Positions 36,359 to 45,607 are shown, counted from the stretch's first letter. The stretch is DNA of 64,000 nucleotides from Acidobacteriaceae bacterium (GCA_003165795.1 PMWW01000086.1:1-64000); one strand, 5' to 3'. Program-made: numbers and translations. Notes: generated from the sequence alone by a model not told the origin.

Positions 36359-37693
36359 TTACTGCGAATACGTGTCCTCGATGTTGCCCATGGCACGCGC
36401 CAGGTTCGCCCGCGATTGATTGAAACGATACAGCGCTTCGATCTGGTTATCGCTGGCGCGGGCGAATTCATCCTGCGCCGTGATCACTTCGATGTTGGTG
36501 GTCACGCCCGCCTGGAAGCGGCGCTGCGCCTGGGCAACTTCATCATTGGCCAGCGTCATACCTATGTTGGCAACCTCGACCGAGCTGCGCGCCGATTCCA
36601 GCTCGTCAAGCGCCGATTTCACTTCGCGAATGATGCGCGCCTCCACCTGGCGCCGGTTCTCGTCGATGCGCTGCTGCTCCAGCGTGGTCCTGGCGGCCTC
36701 GGCCTGAATTCTACCTCCGGTGAAAAGCGGCAGGGTCAAGCCCAAGGCGTAGGTGTAAGCGGGAAGGCCCTCGCTGAAATGCTCTCCCTGGTAATACCAG
36801 AAGCCGGAGAAATCCAGTTGCGGCAGACGCTGCTCCACGGCGGCTTTGTGGTCGAGCTCCGCAATGCGCTGCTGCGAGGCAATCGACTTCATCTCTGGAC
36901 GACTGGCCAGCGCCTCACTCAACATCGCCGCGCGATCATACGCAGGCAGCGCGAAAAACTCCATATGGTCGGCGACCTCCGGCTCCTGCTCGCGGGGAAG
37001 GTCCAGCAGTTCAGCCAGAACATAAGCCGTAGTTCGGGTCGCCGTCTCCGCATCGATCAAGCCCTGCTTCTCATTTTGTAGCTCGACGTTGGCGCGCAGG
37101 GTGTCGATCTTTAAGCCGACGCCGGTCTTCTGCAGCTCTTCGGCCTGATGGAAAAGCCGCTCGGCCAGCGCCACGCGAGCTTTCGCCGCATCGTAGGTGG
37201 CTTGCGCTCGCAGCACTAGAAGATACTGGCTGACAACAGACAGCGAGACCGCCTCGCGATCGACGCTTTCTTCCGCCCGCGCCTCCTTCACGCCTTCGCG
37301 GCCAACTTGGAAGGCGCGAATCTGCGGCATGTCGAAGATGGTTTGCGAAAAGCCAGGCCCCGCTTCGATGTACTGGTAGGGGCCGGCAGCCTTGGGCTGG
37401 GCCTTCTCGAAGCTCTGAATGTTGTAATTGTTTAGCGACGTATTGCCGATCAGGCCGGCCTGCGGCAGCAACGCCGCGCGCGCGATCTGGCGGTCGCGTT
37501 CGCTTTCCAGCGTAAGAAGGTGGGCCGCAATGCGCTGCGGATTTTGCTTCAACGCCAGTTGGACCGCCTCCTTCAATGTCAGACGCAGCAATGGGGACGA
37601 AGATGGTGGACTGGCTTGCGCAGCGCAGAACTGACAGAGCAGCGCCAGCCAAACCAGCACACTGCTTGGCCATCGCGGTAGCTTCATCACCAT
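36359..37693 (-). CDS. TolC-family outer-membrane efflux channel
   Basis: A 444-residue outer-membrane channel subunit with a signal peptide (about 1-27) and two OEP repeats: LTLKEAVQLALKQNPQR near 40, and LEQQRIDENRRQVEARIIRE and VTTNIEVITAQDEFA in the second half. Coiled-coil helices with many Ala and Gln fit the periplasmic barrel. AAGGA seven bases before the ATG at 37693 fixes the start. First gene of the three-gene efflux operon; no divergent regulator is present in this window. Confidence 0.93.
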   Translation of the reverse strand: MVMKLPRWPSSVLVWLALLCQFCAAQASPPSSSPLLRLTLKEAVQLALKQNPQRIAAHLLTLESERDRQIARAALLPQAGLIGNTSLNNYNIQSFEKAQPKAAGPYQYIEAGPGFSQTIFDMPQIRAFQVGREGVKEARAEESVDREAVSLSVVSQYLLVLRAQATYDAAKARVALAERLFHQAEELQKTGVGLKIDTLRANVELQNEKQGLIDAETATRTTAYVLAELLDLPREQEPEVADHMEFFALPAYDRAAMLSEALASRPEMKSIASQQRIAELDHKAAVEQRLPQLDFSGFWYYQGEHFSEGLPAYTYALGLTLPLFTGGRIQAEAARTTLEQQRIDENRRQVEARIIREVKSALDELESARSSVEVANIGMTLANDEVAQAQRRFQAGVTTNIEVITAQDEFARASDNQIEALYRFNQSRANLARAMGNIEDTYSQ

Positions 37694-37852
37694 TGTTCAA
37701 TCCTTAGCTTGGTCGCACTTGGGCGCGGCTCCCGATCGGACACAGGAGCAGTTCGGGCGCTCTTCTTTAGCAGCAGAAGTGCAGGGGAATTCTAACCGGA
37801 ACGCGGGGGATTACAACTGCCTTGAAGGTCACTTCTGTTGGGGAGTGTCGGC

Positions 37853-37918
37853 GACGGGTGGAGCACGCCTTTTCAGGCGTGGCGGAACGCAATCGACATT
37901 CGGCGCTGCAGCGCCTGT
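37853..37918. repeat. Paired hairpins between tolC and the 37948 gene
   Basis: Hairpin CACGCC-TTTTCA-GGCGTG at 37864-37881 is followed by the perfect palindrome GGCGCTGCAGCGCC at about 37902-37915. The pairing style resembles the interspersed repeats elsewhere, but the sequence is not repeat A or B and only this copy is present. It lies downstream of the 37948 gene and could terminate it. Confidence 0.45.
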
Positions 37919-37947
37919 GGTTGGGGTCTATTACTCCGCGGCCAATT

Positions 37948-38334
37948 TCAGGCGTAATCAATCGGATGGCGATCCAGCCAGTGTTCATCGCGCACAACTG
38001 TCATTTGCTTCGCGGCGGAGCGAGCCATGCTTTCGGTGAGGTCGCGGTTCTTCCAGGCGAATCCGGCAACAAATCCGATGGCGCTGCCCACGATGCCGCA
38101 AGCAACCGTCTTTGCGACCCGGCCGCGGCGCGCCGGCAAGTAGTACCGCAAAAGTCCGGCACATGCTCCCAGGGTGGCCAGCCCGAGCGAGGCCCGCGCC
38201 GACTGCGCCAAGGCCTTCGAAAGAGGCTGCCCTTGAAGATGAGCTTCCCGTCCGCTGGACAGTCCCGACACGCCGGACTTCACCAGCTTCCGGCCATAGC
38301 GAAGGTTCGATCTGAATGACTTCTGTGGCTGCAT
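37948..38334 (-). CDS. Small membrane protein of unknown function
   Basis: A 128-residue basic protein with two hydrophobic segments: about 50-66 (SLGLATLGACAGLLRYYL) and 76-94 (TVACGIVGSAIGFVAGFAW). The N-terminus is rich in Ser, Arg and Lys. No family is recognised. AAGGAG five bases before the ATG at 38334 fixes the start; an ATG six codons upstream lacks a ribosome site. It is read divergently from the molybdoenzyme gene at 38652, so the two may share a control region. Confidence 0.75.
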   Translation of the reverse strand: MQPQKSFRSNLRYGRKLVKSGVSGLSSGREAHLQGQPLSKALAQSARASLGLATLGACAGLLRYYLPARRGRVAKTVACGIVGSAIGFVAGFAWKNRDLTESMARSAAKQMTVVRDEHWLDRHPIDYA

Positions 38335-38651
38335 ACAAACTCCTTGCGTCACGATTCGCCGATGGCGACACCTGCCTTAAGGGTGAAACGGGGGTTCGCA
38401 TCCCTACTATAAAAATCGCACGGCTATGTACCTTGCGTCTGTGTCCTACGTCACAACTTGGTTGGCAAGGTCTTGCCGGCGCCGCCGATGTTGCAATCCG
38501 AGCGGTGCCTTGCAACGTAACAATCGTAAGGGATTTGTGGCGGTTGTGGATTACAGCCCTGTCAATTCCTCGTCGTAAGCCACGGCACGATCTGTTGTAA
38601 CTTTTCTCCGTTTTGGTGATCTCATCCACAATGGTAGCTCTGAGGTGAAGG
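38335..38651. other. Divergent intergenic region
   Basis: 317 bp between the small membrane protein gene (minus) and the molybdoenzyme gene (plus). No gene, repeat A or B copy, or strong paired -35/-10 boxes were found. It must carry the promoters of both. Confidence 0.35.
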
Positions 38652-39551
38652 ATGTCGGAAGAGCACTCTGAAGAACCGCAATCAAAGCACGAGGGCGAGC
38701 AGGACACCCCGCAAGAAGGTGACCGCCAGGCTTCGCCCGCGGAAGAGGCTTCGGCCCGGGAAGAAGATGCCCAGGAGCAACCTGTCGCGCCGCGGGCCGC
38801 ACGGCGCGCAGGTCCCGCCGGCGAAGAAGTTCGCGACGTAACGCCGCGCGAGCGCAAGCGCATGAATCGCCGGGAACTGTTGAAACTAGTCCCCGTCATC
38901 GCCATTGGCGCCTTCGCCATCCCCAAGCTGCAGGAGCCGCTGCTGATGCAGGGCCTGCACTTCAGCGATTGGGCTTCGGGCAAGCTCTTCGGACGTCATC
39001 GGCTGGCGCAAACTTTCCGTAATAATGACGTCGTTCCCTTCCAGCGCTTTCCCTACAACTACTACGACGTTGCCGATCCCGAAGTCGATCTCGACAAGTG
39101 GACACTGACGGTTGAAGGGAGGGTGCAGCGTCCGGGCGACTATAAGCTGGAGCAGATTCAGGCGTTTCCCAAGGTCGTGCAAAACACGCGGCACGTTTGC
39201 GTTGAGGGCTGGGACGTGATCGGCAACTTTGGCGGCACGCGCGCTTCCGAGTTTCTCCGCTGGATTGGCGCTGACACCGGCGCACGATTTCTGGAAGTCG
39301 AGTGCGTCGACGAATACTACGAATCCATCGACATGGCGACCGTGCTCCATCCGCAAACTCTTTTCTGCTACGAGATGTACGGCAATCCGCTCGACCGCGG
39401 ACATGGCGCGCCGCTTCGGCTGCAGATGCCTACCAAACTCGGCTACAAGCAAGCCAAGTATCTCGATACCATTCGAGTGACGAATGTTCTGCAGGCCGAC
39501 AAGCGCGGCTACTGGGAAGACCAGGGCTATAGCTGGTACGGAGGACTGTGA
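38652..39551 (+). CDS. Sulfite-oxidase-family molybdopterin oxidoreductase
   Basis: A 299-residue enzyme of the sulfite oxidase/MsrP fold. The molybdenum-ligating cysteine is probably Cys183 in RHVCVEGW; later family-like parts include SIDMATVLHPQTLFCYEMYGNPLDRGHGAPLR and VPTKLGYK-like MPTKLGYKQAKYL. The first 70 residues are an acidic, Glu/Ala/Pro-rich low-complexity extension ahead of MNRRELLKLVPVIAIGAFAI, a twin-arginine-type signal or anchor. GAGG before the ATG at 38652 supports the long form; an ATG at 38862 right at the signal is the alternative. Two bases separate it from the cytochrome b gene, so it probably exchanges electrons with the membrane. Substrate unknown; MsrP-like repair of methionine sulfoxide is one possibility. 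Confidence 0.87.
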   Translation: MSEEHSEEPQSKHEGEQDTPQEGDRQASPAEEASAREEDAQEQPVAPRAARRAGPAGEEVRDVTPRERKRMNRRELLKLVPVIAIGAFAIPKLQEPLLMQGLHFSDWASGKLFGRHRLAQTFRNNDVVPFQRFPYNYYDVADPEVDLDKWTLTVEGRVQRPGDYKLEQIQAFPKVVQNTRHVCVEGWDVIGNFGGTRASEFLRWIGADTGARFLEVECVDEYYESIDMATVLHPQTLFCYEMYGNPLDRGHGAPLRLQMPTKLGYKQAKYLDTIRVTNVLQADKRGYWEDQGYSWYGGL

Positions 39552-39553
39552 CG

Positions 39554-40243
39554 ATGGCGACGAATGCGAGTGCAATCGACAGTAAGAACGCGGCGCCGAT
39601 CACCGTTGCCTATGAACATCCGTGGGTAGTGCGCGTGGCGCATTGGCTGAATGCGGTCGCCGTCTTTGTGCTGATTGGCAGCGGGCTGCAAGTCTTTCGC
39701 GCCTTCCCCAGTTTTGGCCCCAAGATTCCGCAGAAGAACTTTATCGACATTCCCAAGCTGATCGCCCTGGGCGGCTGGCTGGGCGGGGCGCTGCAATGGC
39801 ACTTCACGTTTATGTGGATCTTCATCGGTAGCGGGCTGATGTATGTGATCTACCAGCTCGCGACCGGCCACTGGCGGCAGGTACTGTTCCTGCCGCGCGA
39901 CATCAAGGGCGTGTGGCCGATGGCACGTCACTATTTTCTTTTCGGCCCGAAGCCCGCGAGCGCCGCCGCCTACAATCCGCTGCAGAAGCTGGCCTACACT
40001 TCAACAATTTTCTTTGGGGCGATGTCCATGCTGACCGGCCTGGTGATGTACAAGCCGGCGCAGTTCTGGTGGCTGGCCTGGCCGATGGGCGGATATCACT
40101 TCGCTCGCATCTGGCATTTCATCTCGATGTGCGGATTCGTGGCCTTCATCCCCGGCCATCTCATCATGGTGCTGCTGCACGGCTGGAACAATTTCTATTC
40201 CATGATCACGGGATGGAAACGCGATCCTGAGTATCTGGACTGA
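39554..40243 (+). CDS. Membrane cytochrome b for the molybdoenzyme
   Basis: A 229-residue cytochrome b561/hydrogenase-type haem b membrane subunit with about five hydrophobic helices. Histidines suited to haem binding lie in VVRVAHWLNA (about 30), QWHFTFMW (about 82), FARIWHFISM and PGHLIMVLLHGW (about 185-210). A GTG at 39548 overlaps the preceding stop, but GGAGG is better spaced for the ATG at 39554. It should link the quinone pool to the molybdoenzyme encoded immediately upstream. Confidence 0.88.
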   Translation: MATNASAIDSKNAAPITVAYEHPWVVRVAHWLNAVAVFVLIGSGLQVFRAFPSFGPKIPQKNFIDIPKLIALGGWLGGALQWHFTFMWIFIGSGLMYVIYQLATGHWRQVLFLPRDIKGVWPMARHYFLFGPKPASAAAYNPLQKLAYTSTIFFGAMSMLTGLVMYKPAQFWWLAWPMGGYHFARIWHFISMCGFVAFIPGHLIMVLLHGWNNFYSMITGWKRDPEYLD

Positions 40244-40565
40244 CAAATCCCTTTACACCACGGAAACACGGCTTTGGATGTGAATTAAAGCACTTCTGAG
40301 GAGCGTCTCTTCCGTAAGCTCCCGACGAATTATCATCTCGACCGGAGCGAAGCGATCTGCGGTTCGACCCAGAAACTGCCAAGCAGATTTGCAACAAAAT
40401 CTTGACTCACGACACGTAGAAACTCTGTGTCCTCGATGGTGCAATACCCTCCGCACTACTTCCCTATTTCCATTCGTGCGGCCATGACTCTTCCACATGG
40501 ACAAGGGCAGTGGCCGGGGATCGCCCCGTCCATTCTGCCCGATCTTAACCAAGGCCCCTCTGGAA
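40244..40565. other. Intergenic region with repeat-like fragments
   Basis: 322 bp between convergent genes. CACCACGGAAACACGG near 40257 and its imperfect complement CTGTGTCCTCGATGGTG near 40427 could pair over about 180 bp. Between them lies CTCGACCGGAGCGAAGCGAT, which looks like a fragment of another interspersed element seen only once here. No gene is evident. Confidence 0.4.
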
Positions 40566-40868
40566 TCAATGCTTCATCTGATCTTGCTGGTCACCCTTCG
40601 TGTTGTCGTTCTTCATGCTGTCATTTTTCATGTTGTCGTTCGACGTGTTGCTCGGCTGCGTGGTCTTCTTTTTCTTCGATGACGACTTCTTGCTGGTGCT
40701 GGTGGCGCTACCGCTCTTCATGTTGTCATTGGACATGTTGTCGTGTTTCATGGTGTCACTGGACTGCGACTGGTCTTTGCTGTCCTGCTTCATGTTGTCC
40801 TGGGCGTAGACGCCCAACGATCCGGCCAGCATACACATGGCCATCAGGCTTAGAATTTTGCGCTTCAT
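40566..40868 (-). CDS. Exported MXKDX-repeat low-complexity protein
   Basis: A 100-residue protein with a signal peptide (1-22, ending VYAQ) and a mature part of repeated Met-Lys-x-Asp units (DNMKQDSKD, DTMKHDNMSNDNMKSG, DNMKNDSMKNDN) around a Ser/Lys block SKKSSSKKKK. This matches the described 'pentapeptide MXKDX repeat' proteins, whose function is not known. GAGGAAATT before the ATG gives a clear start. The Met, His and Asp spacing could bind metals, but that is speculation. It stands alone, convergent with the cytochrome b gene. Confidence 0.8.
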   Translation of the reverse strand: MKRKILSLMAMCMLAGSLGVYAQDNMKQDSKDQSQSSDTMKHDNMSNDNMKSGSATSTSKKSSSKKKKTTQPSNTSNDNMKNDSMKNDNTKGDQQDQMKH

Positions 40869-41102
40869 AATTTCCTCGTGATTTGGATTACAGCGATCTT
40901 TGTCGCTGCCAAAGATGAGAATCGGAACTTACGCAAAAGTTACAGGCGAATCAGGGCTGCGGCACTCAGGGGTGCTATCAAGCGATCGCCGATCGCGCCC
41001 CGAAATTCTTCGTTGTCGCGATCTGAGCACAGGCTCAGTTGTAACTTCTGTCCAGCTGGCGAATCCGAAACCTGATACGTGTAGAATTTCGTCGCTGATC
41101 TC

Positions 41103-41798
41103 TTGACGGTGAAGTTTGACTTGACGGCACCAGCACAAAGCGCGAAACCGGCCTCAGGCGACTCGGCAGCCGCTCGCGATGCGGCATTGATCGCGCGCAT
41201 CCTCGGCGGCGAACGCGAGCTCTTTCACGAACTGGTGCGGCCGTACGAGAAGAGTGTGTACTTCGCCACCTTCTCCATCTTGCAGAATGAGCAGGACGCC
41301 GAGGACGCGGCCCAGGAAACCATGCTGAAGGCGCTGAAGAACCTGCACAACTTTCGCGCTGAGTCGAAATTCAGCACCTGGCTAATCTCCATCGCCGTCA
41401 ATGAGGCCCGCGCCCGAATGCGTCATGCCCGCGTGCTCAAGTTCGAATCGGTGGACCAGCCGGCGGAAGACGAAGAAGGCAGTTTTACGCCCGCCGTCAT
41501 CACCGACTGGCGCGAGGTCCCGCTGCAAGCGCTGGAGCGGAAGGAACTGCGTGAACAACTGCAGCGCGCGATCGCGAGCTTGCCGGAAATTTATCGTGAG
41601 GTGCTGTTGCTGCGCGATGTGGAGGAGTTCAATATCGCCGAGACCGCGGCCGCATTGGGCGTGAGCGAGGGCGTGGTGAAGACCCGACTGCTGCGCGCTC
41701 GGCTGATGATGCAGAAGATCCTGGCGCCGCAATTGCAATCGAAGAAGAGCGGCTTGTTTGGATTGTTCCGGAGCAAAGCAGGTGGATCATGGTTCTGA
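41103..41798 (+). CDS. ECF RNA polymerase sigma factor
   Basis: A 231-residue group-4 sigma factor. Region 2 lies at about 35-105 (LVRPYEKSVYFATFSIL, DAEDAAQETMLKAL, STWLISIAVNEAR) and region 4 at about 155-210 (LPEIYREVLLLRDVEEF, AALGVSEGVVKTRLLRAR). The start shown is a TTG; a GTG two codons later and other near starts are possible because no ribosome site is obvious. Its end overlaps by ten bases the gene for a zinc-binding anti-sigma factor, which identifies its control partner. Target promoters are not identifiable here. Confidence 0.92.
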   Translation: MTVKFDLTAPAQSAKPASGDSAAARDAALIARILGGERELFHELVRPYEKSVYFATFSILQNEQDAEDAAQETMLKALKNLHNFRAESKFSTWLISIAVNEARARMRHARVLKFESVDQPAEDEEGSFTPAVITDWREVPLQALERKELREQLQRAIASLPEIYREVLLLRDVEEFNIAETAAALGVSEGVVKTRLLRARLMMQKILAPQLQSKKSGLFGLFRSKAGGSWF

Positions 41799-42031
41799 AT
41801 TGCAAGCATGTGTGGGCGCAGATTTCTGACTACATCGAGGGCGATGTCGGGCCCGAGCTGCGCGAAGCCATTGAAGAACATCTTGCCCACTGCCGCCACT
41901 GCGCCGCCGTGCTGGATTCGACGCGGAACATTCTTTATCTCATCGCCGACGATCGCACCTTCGAAATACCCGTTGGCTACAGCGATCGATTGCACGCCCG
42001 TTTGCAAGACGAGATCGCCGGCGGCGAGTAG
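41789..42031 (+). CDS. Zinc-finger anti-sigma factor
   Basis: An 80-residue soluble protein with the ZAS motif His-x3-Cys-x2-Cys in EEHLAHCRHCAAVL near residues 30-43, and an upstream Cys/His pair in LNCKHVW. Such domains bind and silence ECF sigma factors and release them on thiol oxidation or another signal. There is no membrane helix, so it acts in the cytoplasm. The start lies inside the end of the sigma gene, so the pair is translationally coupled. Confidence 0.88.
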   Translation: MVLNCKHVWAQISDYIEGDVGPELREAIEEHLAHCRHCAAVLDSTRNILYLIADDRTFEIPVGYSDRLHARLQDEIAGGE

Positions 42032-42138
42032 GACACCTGGCGCTCGGCCTCCACGTTTGTCGCAGGCATCTCCTGGCAGCGTAAACGTGTGGCGTGAAAA
42101 CTAGGTTTGAGATTCCGCAGACGCGGAACCTGGAACCT

Positions 42139-43032
42139 CTACCTTAGCTCCGCCCGCAACGCTTCCAGCAATTCTCTATGTACGAAGCGATACCCCGCCG
42201 CGCTCAGCTTCGCCGGCATCACGCGTGCCGAGGTCAACAGCAGTTCCTCTCCCATTTCGCCGAGCAGAGCTTTCACCACCCACTCCGGCAGAGGAAAGAT
42301 AGTGGGACGATGTAATGCCTTGCCCAGGGCGCGCACGAACTCAGCGTTGCGCACCGGAGCCGGACCAACGGCGTTCACCGGCCCGTGAAGGCTGTCATTC
42401 TGCAAGATGAACAGCATCGCTCCGATTTCGTCAGCGAGCGCGATCCAGCTCCAATACTGTTGGCCGCTGCCGACACGGCCGCCCAGTCCCAACTTGAACG
42501 GCGGCAACATCGGCTTGAGCGCCCCGCCGTGGCGCGCGAGCACGACTCCGGTGCGAAGATTCACCACGCGTATTCCAGCCTCGCTCGCCGCAGCCGTCGC
42601 TGCCTCCCACTGCCGGCAGACTTCGGCCAGAAATCCTTGGCCGGCCGGGCTGTCTTCGCTCAGCAACTCGTCGCCGCGATTTCCGTAGTAGCCGGCTCCG
42701 GAGGCGCAGAGAAATACTCGCGGATGTCCGTTCTGGCGATAGCTCTGGGCAGCCGCGGTAGCCAAGGTCAGAGTGCCGCGCACGCGGCTCTGCAAGACCT
42801 CTCGTTTGAACTGTTCCGTCCATCGGCCCGCGATGTTCTTTCCTGCCAGATGTACAAGCGCATCGCAGTCCGCGAGTTTGGCGGGATCGAGCGGCCGATT
42901 CGAGTCCCACTGCACTTCACCCGCCCGCGGCGCCCCACGCACCAGTGCAATTGGCTCGTAGCCTATTGTCCGCAACCCGCAGGTCAGCGCACTCCCCAGC
43001 AATCCCGATGCTCCGCTGATCAGTACGCGCAT
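42139..43032 (-). CDS. TIGR01777-type epimerase (SDR family)
   Basis: A 297-residue NAD(P)-binding protein of the YfcH/SDR39U1 group. The nucleotide motif is ISGASGLLGSAL at the N-terminus; DALVHLAGKNIAGRWTEQFK and FLCASGAGYYGNRGDELLSE follow, with the C-terminal GVVLARHGGALKPMLPPFKLGLGGRVGSGQQ-type region and GPVNAVGP. The reaction of this family is not established. It is read convergently to the sigma pair and divergently from rel. Confidence 0.92.
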   Translation of the reverse strand: MRVLISGASGLLGSALTCGLRTIGYEPIALVRGAPRAGEVQWDSNRPLDPAKLADCDALVHLAGKNIAGRWTEQFKREVLQSRVRGTLTLATAAAQSYRQNGHPRVFLCASGAGYYGNRGDELLSEDSPAGQGFLAEVCRQWEAATAAASEAGIRVVNLRTGVVLARHGGALKPMLPPFKLGLGGRVGSGQQYWSWIALADEIGAMLFILQNDSLHGPVNAVGPAPVRNAEFVRALGKALHRPTIFPLPEWVVKALLGEMGEELLLTSARVMPAKLSAAGYRFVHRELLEALRAELR

Positions 43033-43138
43033 GATTCACTCTTGCAATGAACGCTGGTAGCTAGGTTTAACACACCGTTGGCAACTTGGCGAAGGTCGGC
43101 TTCTCTCAGCCTCGCCCAGCTTCGTCGTATAATCGGAC

Positions 43139-45367
43139 ATGGCGACTTTGCGCCAACAGATCGCGACCAATGTTCTGACGGTCACCCGCTTTCGCGATCT
43201 CCTGCGCAAGGTCCGCGCCTATCGCCCCGACGACGATCTGGCGCCGATCAAGAAAGCCTACGAATTCTCTCTCGAACATCACAAAGGACAGGCGCGCGAA
43301 TCGGGTGAGCCCTACCTGGTGCATCCGCTGCAAGTGGCAACGCTGCTGGCGGAAATGCGCCTCGATACCACGGCGATCACTGCCGGCCTGCTGCACGACG
43401 CGGTCGAAGACACCTCGGTAACCATCGACGAGATTAATACGGAGTTCGGCGAGCAGGTTGCCCACATCGTCGAAGGCGTCACCAAGATCAGCAAAATCGA
43501 TTTCGCCTCGTCCGAAGAAGCCCAGGCCGAGAACGTCCGCAAGATGGTTTTGGCCATGATGGACGACATTCGCGTGGTGCTCATCAAGCTGGCTGACCGC
43601 TTGCACAACATGCGCACGCTGAAGTTCCTCTCGCCCGAACGGCAGCAGAAAATTGCGCGCGAGACGCTGGACATCTACGCTCCCATCGCGCATCGGCTGG
43701 GCATGGGCAAGATCCGCGGCGAACTCGAAGACCTCGCCTTCCAGTACGTCGATCCTATCTCCTATAACCAAGTCAAAGATGCCATCGAATCTCGCCGCAA
43801 GGAGGGCGAAGCGTTTCTCGCGGAGGTGCAGGGGACCATTGAGCAGAAGCTGCGCGAGAACAAAATTCAGGCGCGCGTGGAAGCCCGCATCAAGCGCTTT
43901 TATAGCATCTGGCAAAAACTGCAGAGGCAGCGCATCTCGGTCGACCAGATTTATGACATGCTGGCGCTGCGCATCATCACTCAATCGGAAAGCGATTGCT
44001 ACGCGGTGCTGGGCATCATTCACAACCAATGGCGGCCGGTGCCGGGGCGCATCAAAGACTTCATTGCCATCCCGCGCAACAATTTCTACAAGTCGCTGCA
44101 CACCACGGTCATCTCCGAAAAAGGGCATGCCTTCGAAGTGCAGATCCGCACCGAGGAAATGCACAAGATGGCCGAGGAGGGCATTGCCGCGCACTGGAAG
44201 TACAAGGACGGTCCGGTGTCGGCGCGCGATGAGCAGCGGCTGGCGTGGCTGCGGCAGGTGGTCGAGTGGCAACGCGACATCAAGAATTCGGGCGAGTTCC
44301 TGGCCACGCTGAAGATCGATCTCTATCCGGAAGAGGTTTACACCTTCACCCCCAAGGGCAAGATCGTGATTCTGCCACGAGACGCCACCCCCGTGGACTT
44401 CGCCTATACCGTGCACACCGAGGTGGGACACACTTGCATTGGCGCGAAAGTAAACGGACGGATCGTCGCTTTGCGTTACAAGCTGCGTTCCGGCGACATC
44501 ATCGAAATTCTTACCCAGCCGGGACATCATCCCAGCCGCGACTGGCTGCAATTTGCCAAGTCCCAGCGCGCGCGGCAGAAGATCAAGCATTGGCTCAACG
44601 TTCATCAGCGCGAGCGCGCCATCGAAATCGGCCGCAAGCTGATCGAGAAGGAAGCGCGCAAGTATCGCATTGCGATGAAGACCATTAGCGATACGGAGTT
44701 GATGCGGGTCTCCAGCGAGAATGGCCTGGCCAAGCCTGACGATCTGTTGGCCGCCATCGGCTATGGCAAGTTTTCCGCGCGCAGCATTTTGGCACGGCTG
44801 GTTCCTCCGGATGAAGCCCACACCGTGTCCGGCCAGAATCCGCCTCCGGAAGATGGCGGATCGAACGGACTCACCAGCGTGGTGCGACGCGTTTTCGGCA
44901 GCGACACCTCAGCCATCAAGGTCAAAGACCATGACGATCTGCTGGTCTATCGGGCGCGATGTTGTAACCCGATTCGCGGCGAGGAAATTGAAGGTTATGT
45001 TACCCGCGGCAAGGGCGTGGCGGTGCACTCCAGGTCCTGCAGCAATGTGGTGAACCTGATGTTCGAACCGGAGCGGCGCATTGCCGTAGAGTGGGGACGC
45101 GACGCCGCGACGCCCAACTGGCAGGCTGGCTATCCGGTGAAGCTGGCCGTGTATTGCGATAACCGTCCCGGCATGTTGAAGCAGATTGCCACCGTCATCA
45201 GCGACGCCAACACCAACATCCGCAACATCGAAGCCAAGACCGCCGAAGATCAAGCCACCGTCGAAATCATTGCCGACATCGCCGACCTCAAGCACCTGGA
45301 CCGCATCGTCACCGGCGTGCGCAAGATTCCCGGCGTTCGCGACGTGCGAAGATTGCAGAAGCTATAG
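43139..45367 (+). CDS. rel: Bifunctional (p)ppGpp synthetase/hydrolase
   Basis: A 742-residue RelA/SpoT-family protein controlling the stringent response. The HD hydrolase domain (about 25-180) is intact, with GLLHDAVEDT; the synthetase domain (about 230-350) has NNFYKSLHTTV and the GRIKDFIA segment of the RxKD type, typical of bifunctional enzymes. A TGS domain (about 385-450, with EVYTFTPKGK) and a C-terminal ACT domain (about 665-740) follow. The ATG at 43139 starts 106 bp from the divergent epimerase gene. It is followed by a repeat fragment and nadC. Confidence 0.96.
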   Translation: MATLRQQIATNVLTVTRFRDLLRKVRAYRPDDDLAPIKKAYEFSLEHHKGQARESGEPYLVHPLQVATLLAEMRLDTTAITAGLLHDAVEDTSVTIDEINTEFGEQVAHIVEGVTKISKIDFASSEEAQAENVRKMVLAMMDDIRVVLIKLADRLHNMRTLKFLSPERQQKIARETLDIYAPIAHRLGMGKIRGELEDLAFQYVDPISYNQVKDAIESRRKEGEAFLAEVQGTIEQKLRENKIQARVEARIKRFYSIWQKLQRQRISVDQIYDMLALRIITQSESDCYAVLGIIHNQWRPVPGRIKDFIAIPRNNFYKSLHTTVISEKGHAFEVQIRTEEMHKMAEEGIAAHWKYKDGPVSARDEQRLAWLRQVVEWQRDIKNSGEFLATLKIDLYPEEVYTFTPKGKIVILPRDATPVDFAYTVHTEVGHTCIGAKVNGRIVALRYKLRSGDIIEILTQPGHHPSRDWLQFAKSQRARQKIKHWLNVHQRERAIEIGRKLIEKEARKYRIAMKTISDTELMRVSSENGLAKPDDLLAAIGYGKFSARSILARLVPPDEAHTVSGQNPPPEDGGSNGLTSVVRRVFGSDTSAIKVKDHDDLLVYRARCCNPIRGEEIEGYVTRGKGVAVHSRSCSNVVNLMFEPERRIAVEWGRDAATPNWQAGYPVKLAVYCDNRPGMLKQIATVISDANTNIRNIEAKTAEDQATVEIIADIADLKHLDRIVTGVRKIPGVRDVRRLQKL

Positions 45368-45520
45368 AACGATTTCAGAGTAGCTGTACTTGGATAGAGC
45401 GGGCCTGCAGAGCTTGCCCAGAGTGCCGTATGGTCTGCCGCCGGGCCGCAGTTCTGCGCTGCTAGAATGACACAGTGGCAGACCCTTCCATTGCGCCAAG
45501 GGCACCGCGTTAAGCCCCCT

Positions 45521-45568
45521 TTGTTTTGTCATCAAGAGGGGCCTTTAGGCGCGAGAGACCTGCTGTTA
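45521..45568 (-). repeat. Inverted half copy of repeat A
   Basis: Read on the minus strand: AACAGCAGGTCTCTCGCGCC, then TAAAGG, then GATGACAAAACAAA. This is the first half of repeat A with a degraded hairpin and no second stem. It lies in the 240-bp gap between rel and nadC, about 40 bp before the nadC start. Confidence 0.6.
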
Positions 45569-45607
45569 AGACTATTATCGTGAAGTTTCGAGTGGGGAGA
45601 CCGGATC

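Noticed and set aside
38340-38425. Possible tRNA around GGGGGTTCGCATCCCTAC
   Set aside because: The T-arm-like text has no matching acceptor, D or anticodon arms upstream.
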